Notes under the pieces: model-generated | The model's database searches: none | Told to the model about the DNA's origin: nothing | Seen by the model: the letters and a program-made list of their open reading frames with translations, nothing else | Position numbers and translations under genes: made by a program | Shown: positions 6,661 to 7,645 of the stretch, in pieces | Layout: every line of letters begins with the position of its first letter | How positions within the stretch are numbered: the stretch's first letter is position 1 | DNA from: Promethearchaeota archaeon | Lineage (GTDB): Archaea > Asgardarchaeota > Lokiarchaeia > Sigyniarchaeales > Promethearchaeaceae | Reading direction: 5' to 3' | DNA length: 7,645 nt | Assembly: GCA_014729055.1 (NCBI GenBank) | Contig: WJKO01000358.1 | Span: forward strand, 1 to 7,645

Positions 6661-6668
6661 GGGGGGTG
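6661..6668 (+). promoter_or_regulatory. G-rich Shine-Dalgarno-like site GGGGGGTG
   Basis: GGGGGGTGA resembles GGAGGTGA, the complement of the archaeal 16S tail, allowing one G-U pair. It overlaps the GTG at 6666 and stands 15 bases before a second in-frame GTG at 6684. A similar run (GGGGGTG) precedes the next gene at nearly the same distance, so the choice of start is open. Confidence 0.4.
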
Positions 6669-6911
6669 AAAAAACTCAAAAGAGTGAGAGTCTGTTTTAA
6701 TTGTTTGGAATATATAACGATTGATTACGATAAATATCATCTAAAAGAGAAGTTATTTAACAGAGAACATGAAAAACATCCACTCGCGACGATAGAAGTA
6801 TATGATTTGGTTAATATTAAGAATTTTGAATGCGTAGATGAGACTTATACAAATTGGGCTCAGTATCTTATGATTTCAAACTATCTAAAACTCAAGAGTG
6901 ACGATTTTTAG
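6666..6911 (+). CDS. Small C2H2-type zinc-binding protein (81 aa)
   Basis: From GTG 6666 the protein is 81 residues; the in-frame GTG at 6684 would give 75 (MRVCFNCLEY) and keeps every key residue. The core is VCFNCLEY with C10-x2-C13, followed 21 residues later by H35-x2-H38 in NREHEKHP. This gives a C2H2 zinc site with a long middle section (YDKYHLKEKLFNREHEKH). I recall small Asgard-type proteins with the pattern CxNCxEY ... F-x3-H-x2-H followed by a valine/aspartate-rich strand, and LATIEVYDLVNIKNF (40-54) fits that plan. That is recognition from memory and not a search result. It could bind nucleic acid or another protein; the function is unknown. It has its own promoter block, shared in design with the UroD-like operon, and a hairpin/T-tract terminator 13 bp after the stop, so it is probably monocistronic. 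Confidence 0.7.
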   Translation: MKKLKRVRVCFNCLEYITIDYDKYHLKEKLFNREHEKHPLATIEVYDLVNIKNFECVDETYTNWAQYLMISNYLKLKSDDF

Positions 6912-6924
6912 TCCGTTTAATGCT

Positions 6925-6954
6925 AAGAGATAAAATTTAAATCTCTTCTTTTTT
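6925..6954 (+). terminator. Hairpin plus T-tract terminator
   Basis: AAGAGAT and ATCTCTT form a perfect 7-bp stem around a 9-base AT loop. After one C come six T residues (6949-6954). It begins 13 bp after the stop of the small zinc-protein gene and looks like an intrinsic terminator; in archaea the T-tract is the essential part. Confidence 0.6.
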
Positions 6955-6968
6955 CTATGCATGTTTTT

Positions 6969-7012
6969 TCAACTTAACTTATAAAAATTAACTTATCAAC
7001 TTAACTTATAAA
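6969..7012 (+). repeat. Tandem 17-bp direct repeat containing two TATA boxes
   Basis: TCAACTTAACTTATAAA occurs at 6969-6985 and again, without a mismatch, at 6996-7012 (27-bp period). The unit TTAACTTAT also occurs a third time between them at 6988-6996. An inverted AGTTAA lies at 7021-7026. Each 17-bp copy ends in a TATA box (TTATAAA), so this could be a duplicated promoter, a set of operator iterons overlapping a promoter, or both. Confidence 0.6.
7006..7012 (+). promoter_or_regulatory. Proximal TATA box of the 96-aa gene
   Basis: TTATAAA is centred at 7009. The usual spacing puts the transcription start near 7035, which would give only about a 15-base leader before ATG 7050 and would leave the GGGGGTG at 7029-7035 at or outside the transcript. 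The distal copy (6979-6985) would start near 7008 and include it. Confidence 0.5.
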
Positions 7013-7028
7013 GAACCCAGAGTTAATT

Positions 7029-7035
7029 GGGGGTG
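7029..7035 (+). promoter_or_regulatory. G-rich Shine-Dalgarno-like site GGGGGTG
   Basis: GGGGGTG could pair with the 16S tail, but it stands 14 bases from ATG 7050, longer than the 8-9 bases seen for the sites at 5109 and 7560. No in-frame ATG, GTG or TTG lies between it and 7050. Confidence 0.35.
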
Positions 7036-7049
7036 CAATAACAAGCACA

Positions 7050-7340
7050 ATGTCAATAATACAAGAGATTACAGGAGAGAAACTCCAGACAATTGGTGTT
7101 CGAGGTGTATATATTAAAATATATCAGAGAAATAATTATAAATTAATTAGTTTTAGCAAAAAACATCCAAGATGGATGAGAGATAATATTAAGACTACCT
7201 TAAGGGATATTAATAAAAAATACGGAACCTATTTCGAAGAATTCAATGGAGTTACAAAGGAAGTCACCATAAAAGGTATTGTCAAGAAACATTTTGGTTC
7301 GAGAAACCTTCTCATTCAAGAAAGTAATTTTAGAATGTAA
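7050..7340 (+). CDS. Small basic hypothetical protein (96 aa)
   Basis: I do not recognise a family. The protein is basic and soluble, with no cysteine, signal peptide or membrane segment. The first third looks like beta strands (TIGVRGVYIKIYQRNNYKLI, 14-33). A helix follows with an aromatic/basic entry (KKHPRWMRDNIKTTLRDINK, 38-57). The last third returns to strands (EVTIKGIVKKHF, 71-82, and NLLIQESNF, 86-94). This mixed alpha/beta plan with many exposed Lys and Arg would suit a nucleic-acid-binding protein, but that is inference. The gene has dual TATA boxes in a direct repeat, a G-rich leader and a plain ATG start, which together support it being real. It follows the terminator of the small zinc-protein gene and is therefore a separate transcription unit. 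Confidence 0.65.
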   Translation: MSIIQEITGEKLQTIGVRGVYIKIYQRNNYKLISFSKKHPRWMRDNIKTTLRDINKKYGTYFEEFNGVTKEVTIKGIVKKHFGSRNLLIQESNFRM

Positions 7341-7518
7341 TACTGTTATGGATGGGAATCTTTACTCTGTTCCAGTGGATTTTGAGACTGATGTGAGCCA
7401 TTAACGATGCAGAAAAAGCGATAGATTTAAATATATGTTTGTTTATATTCTTATATGGGGATTACATACCGGTGATTAAATCAGATTGCTGGATATATTG
7501 CTCGTTAGGTAAATAATT
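7341..7518. other. Intergenic stretch with a second TATA-like sequence
   Basis: No convincing gene, tRNA fold or T-tract terminator is visible. TTAAATATAT at 7427-7436 equals the first ten bases of the UroD-operon TATA region but lacks the ACTCGG block downstream. It could be a distal promoter for the gene that starts at 7575, or for a short untranslated RNA. An 18-codon ORF (7348-7404) is too short to support. Confidence 0.3.
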
Positions 7519-7519
7519 G

Positions 7520-7526
7520 TATAAAT
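7520..7526 (+). promoter_or_regulatory. TATA box of the partial gene at the right edge
   Basis: TATAAAT is centred at 7523. The predicted transcription start is near 7549, leaving a leader of about 26 bases that contains the GGTGAT site before ATG 7575. Confidence 0.5.
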
Positions 7527-7559
7527 TGTTTACTCCCATGCATGCCGTGTGAACCAATT

Positions 7560-7565
7560 GGTGAT
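7560..7565 (+). promoter_or_regulatory. Shine-Dalgarno site deciding the 7575 start
   Basis: GGTGAT is an exact complement of the archaeal anti-Shine-Dalgarno core ATCACC and stands 9 bases before ATG 7575. This favours 7575 over the in-frame ATG at 7542, which has no such site and would lie upstream of the predicted transcription start. Confidence 0.6.
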
Positions 7566-7574
7566 GGCTATTGT

Positions 7575-7645
7575 ATGGCAAAATTAGTTCGTGTGACTCG
7601 TCACGACTTCAAATCTGTGTCTTATGTCCAGATTTTAGTACATTC
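7575..7645 (+). CDS. N-terminal fragment of an unidentified protein (runs off the window)
   Basis: This is the only frame open to the right edge on either strand. The visible peptide starts MAKLVRVTRHDFKSVSYVQI; 23 complete codons are seen. A TATA box, a predicted leader of about 26 bases and an exact GGTGAT ribosome binding site support a real start. An upstream in-frame ATG at 7542 would add 11 residues (MPCEPIGDGYC). There is no signal peptide in the visible part, and too little sequence to name a family. Confidence 0.5.
   Translation, partial: MAKLVRVTRHDFKSVSYVQILVH

Noticed and set aside
7348..7404. 18-codon ORF (MDGNLYSVPVDFETDVSH)
   Set aside because: Too short, with no ribosome site or promoter; expected by chance.
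7405..7541. Possible tRNA or box C/D RNA in the 3' gap
   Set aside because: No acceptor/T-arm pairing or GTTCGA-type loop, and no properly spaced C and D boxes were found.
7554..7561. CCAATTGG palindrome
   Set aside because: Only 8 bp, and it overlaps the leader and ribosome site; no second copy nearby.
7542..7574. ATG 7542 as start of the right-edge gene
   Set aside because: No ribosome site precedes it, and it lies upstream of the transcription start predicted from the TATA box; ATG 7575 has an exact GGTGAT 9 bases upstream.
1..7645. CRISPR array, insertion sequence or prophage segment
   Set aside because: No regularly spaced repeats of CRISPR size, no transposase or integrase frame, and no terminal inverted repeats were seen.

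Overview
The window reads as chromosomal DNA of an AT-rich archaeon. The evidence is TATA boxes placed at archaeal distances from start codons, GGTG-type ribosome binding sites, mixed ATG/GTG starts, short genes with little spacing, small Cys/His zinc-binding proteins, and a mix of surface-glycan, sulfotransferase-like and UroD-like genes. The style resembles Asgard (Lokiarchaeia-like) genomes, but no decisive marker gene is present, so that placement is inference.

Layout: (1) Bases 2-3589, plus strand: the tail of an unidentified gene, then a cytosolic right-handed beta-helix protein of the GH28/polygalacturonase-like superfamily, then a 734-residue MOP-superfamily (Wzx/MATE-like) flippase with an extra C-terminal soluble domain. 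Gaps of 24 and 9 bp suggest one operon for assembly or export of a surface polysaccharide or lipid-linked glycan. (2) Bases 3602-4870, minus strand: a membrane-anchored arylsulfotransferase-like beta-propeller that converges on the flippase gene with only 12 bp between stops. It has a probable leaderless promoter and a small palindrome next to that promoter. (3) Bases 4871-5121: a divergent intergenic region holding a short ORF with a truncated zinc-finger motif, followed by a strong TATA promoter. (4) Bases 5122-6499: a two-gene unit of a 73-residue charged orphan and a UroD/MtaA-superfamily protein that lacks the Cys of the His-X-Cys zinc motif. (5) Bases 6588-7340: two small genes, one encoding a C2H2-type mini zinc protein with a hairpin/T-tract terminator and the other a basic orphan behind a duplicated TATA-containing repeat. 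(6) Bases 7341-7645: a 230-bp gap and the first codons of a gene that runs off the window, with a clear TATA box and Shine-Dalgarno site.

The glycan operon and the sulfotransferase-like protein could act in the same process (cell-surface glycan building and modification), but they are on opposite strands and are not co-transcribed. The UroD-like unit and the small zinc-protein gene share an unusual promoter block (12 bp of identical TATA sequence, exactly 5 bp, then ACTCGG), which hints at co-regulation. No tRNA, rRNA, CRISPR array, insertion sequence or replication origin was recognised.
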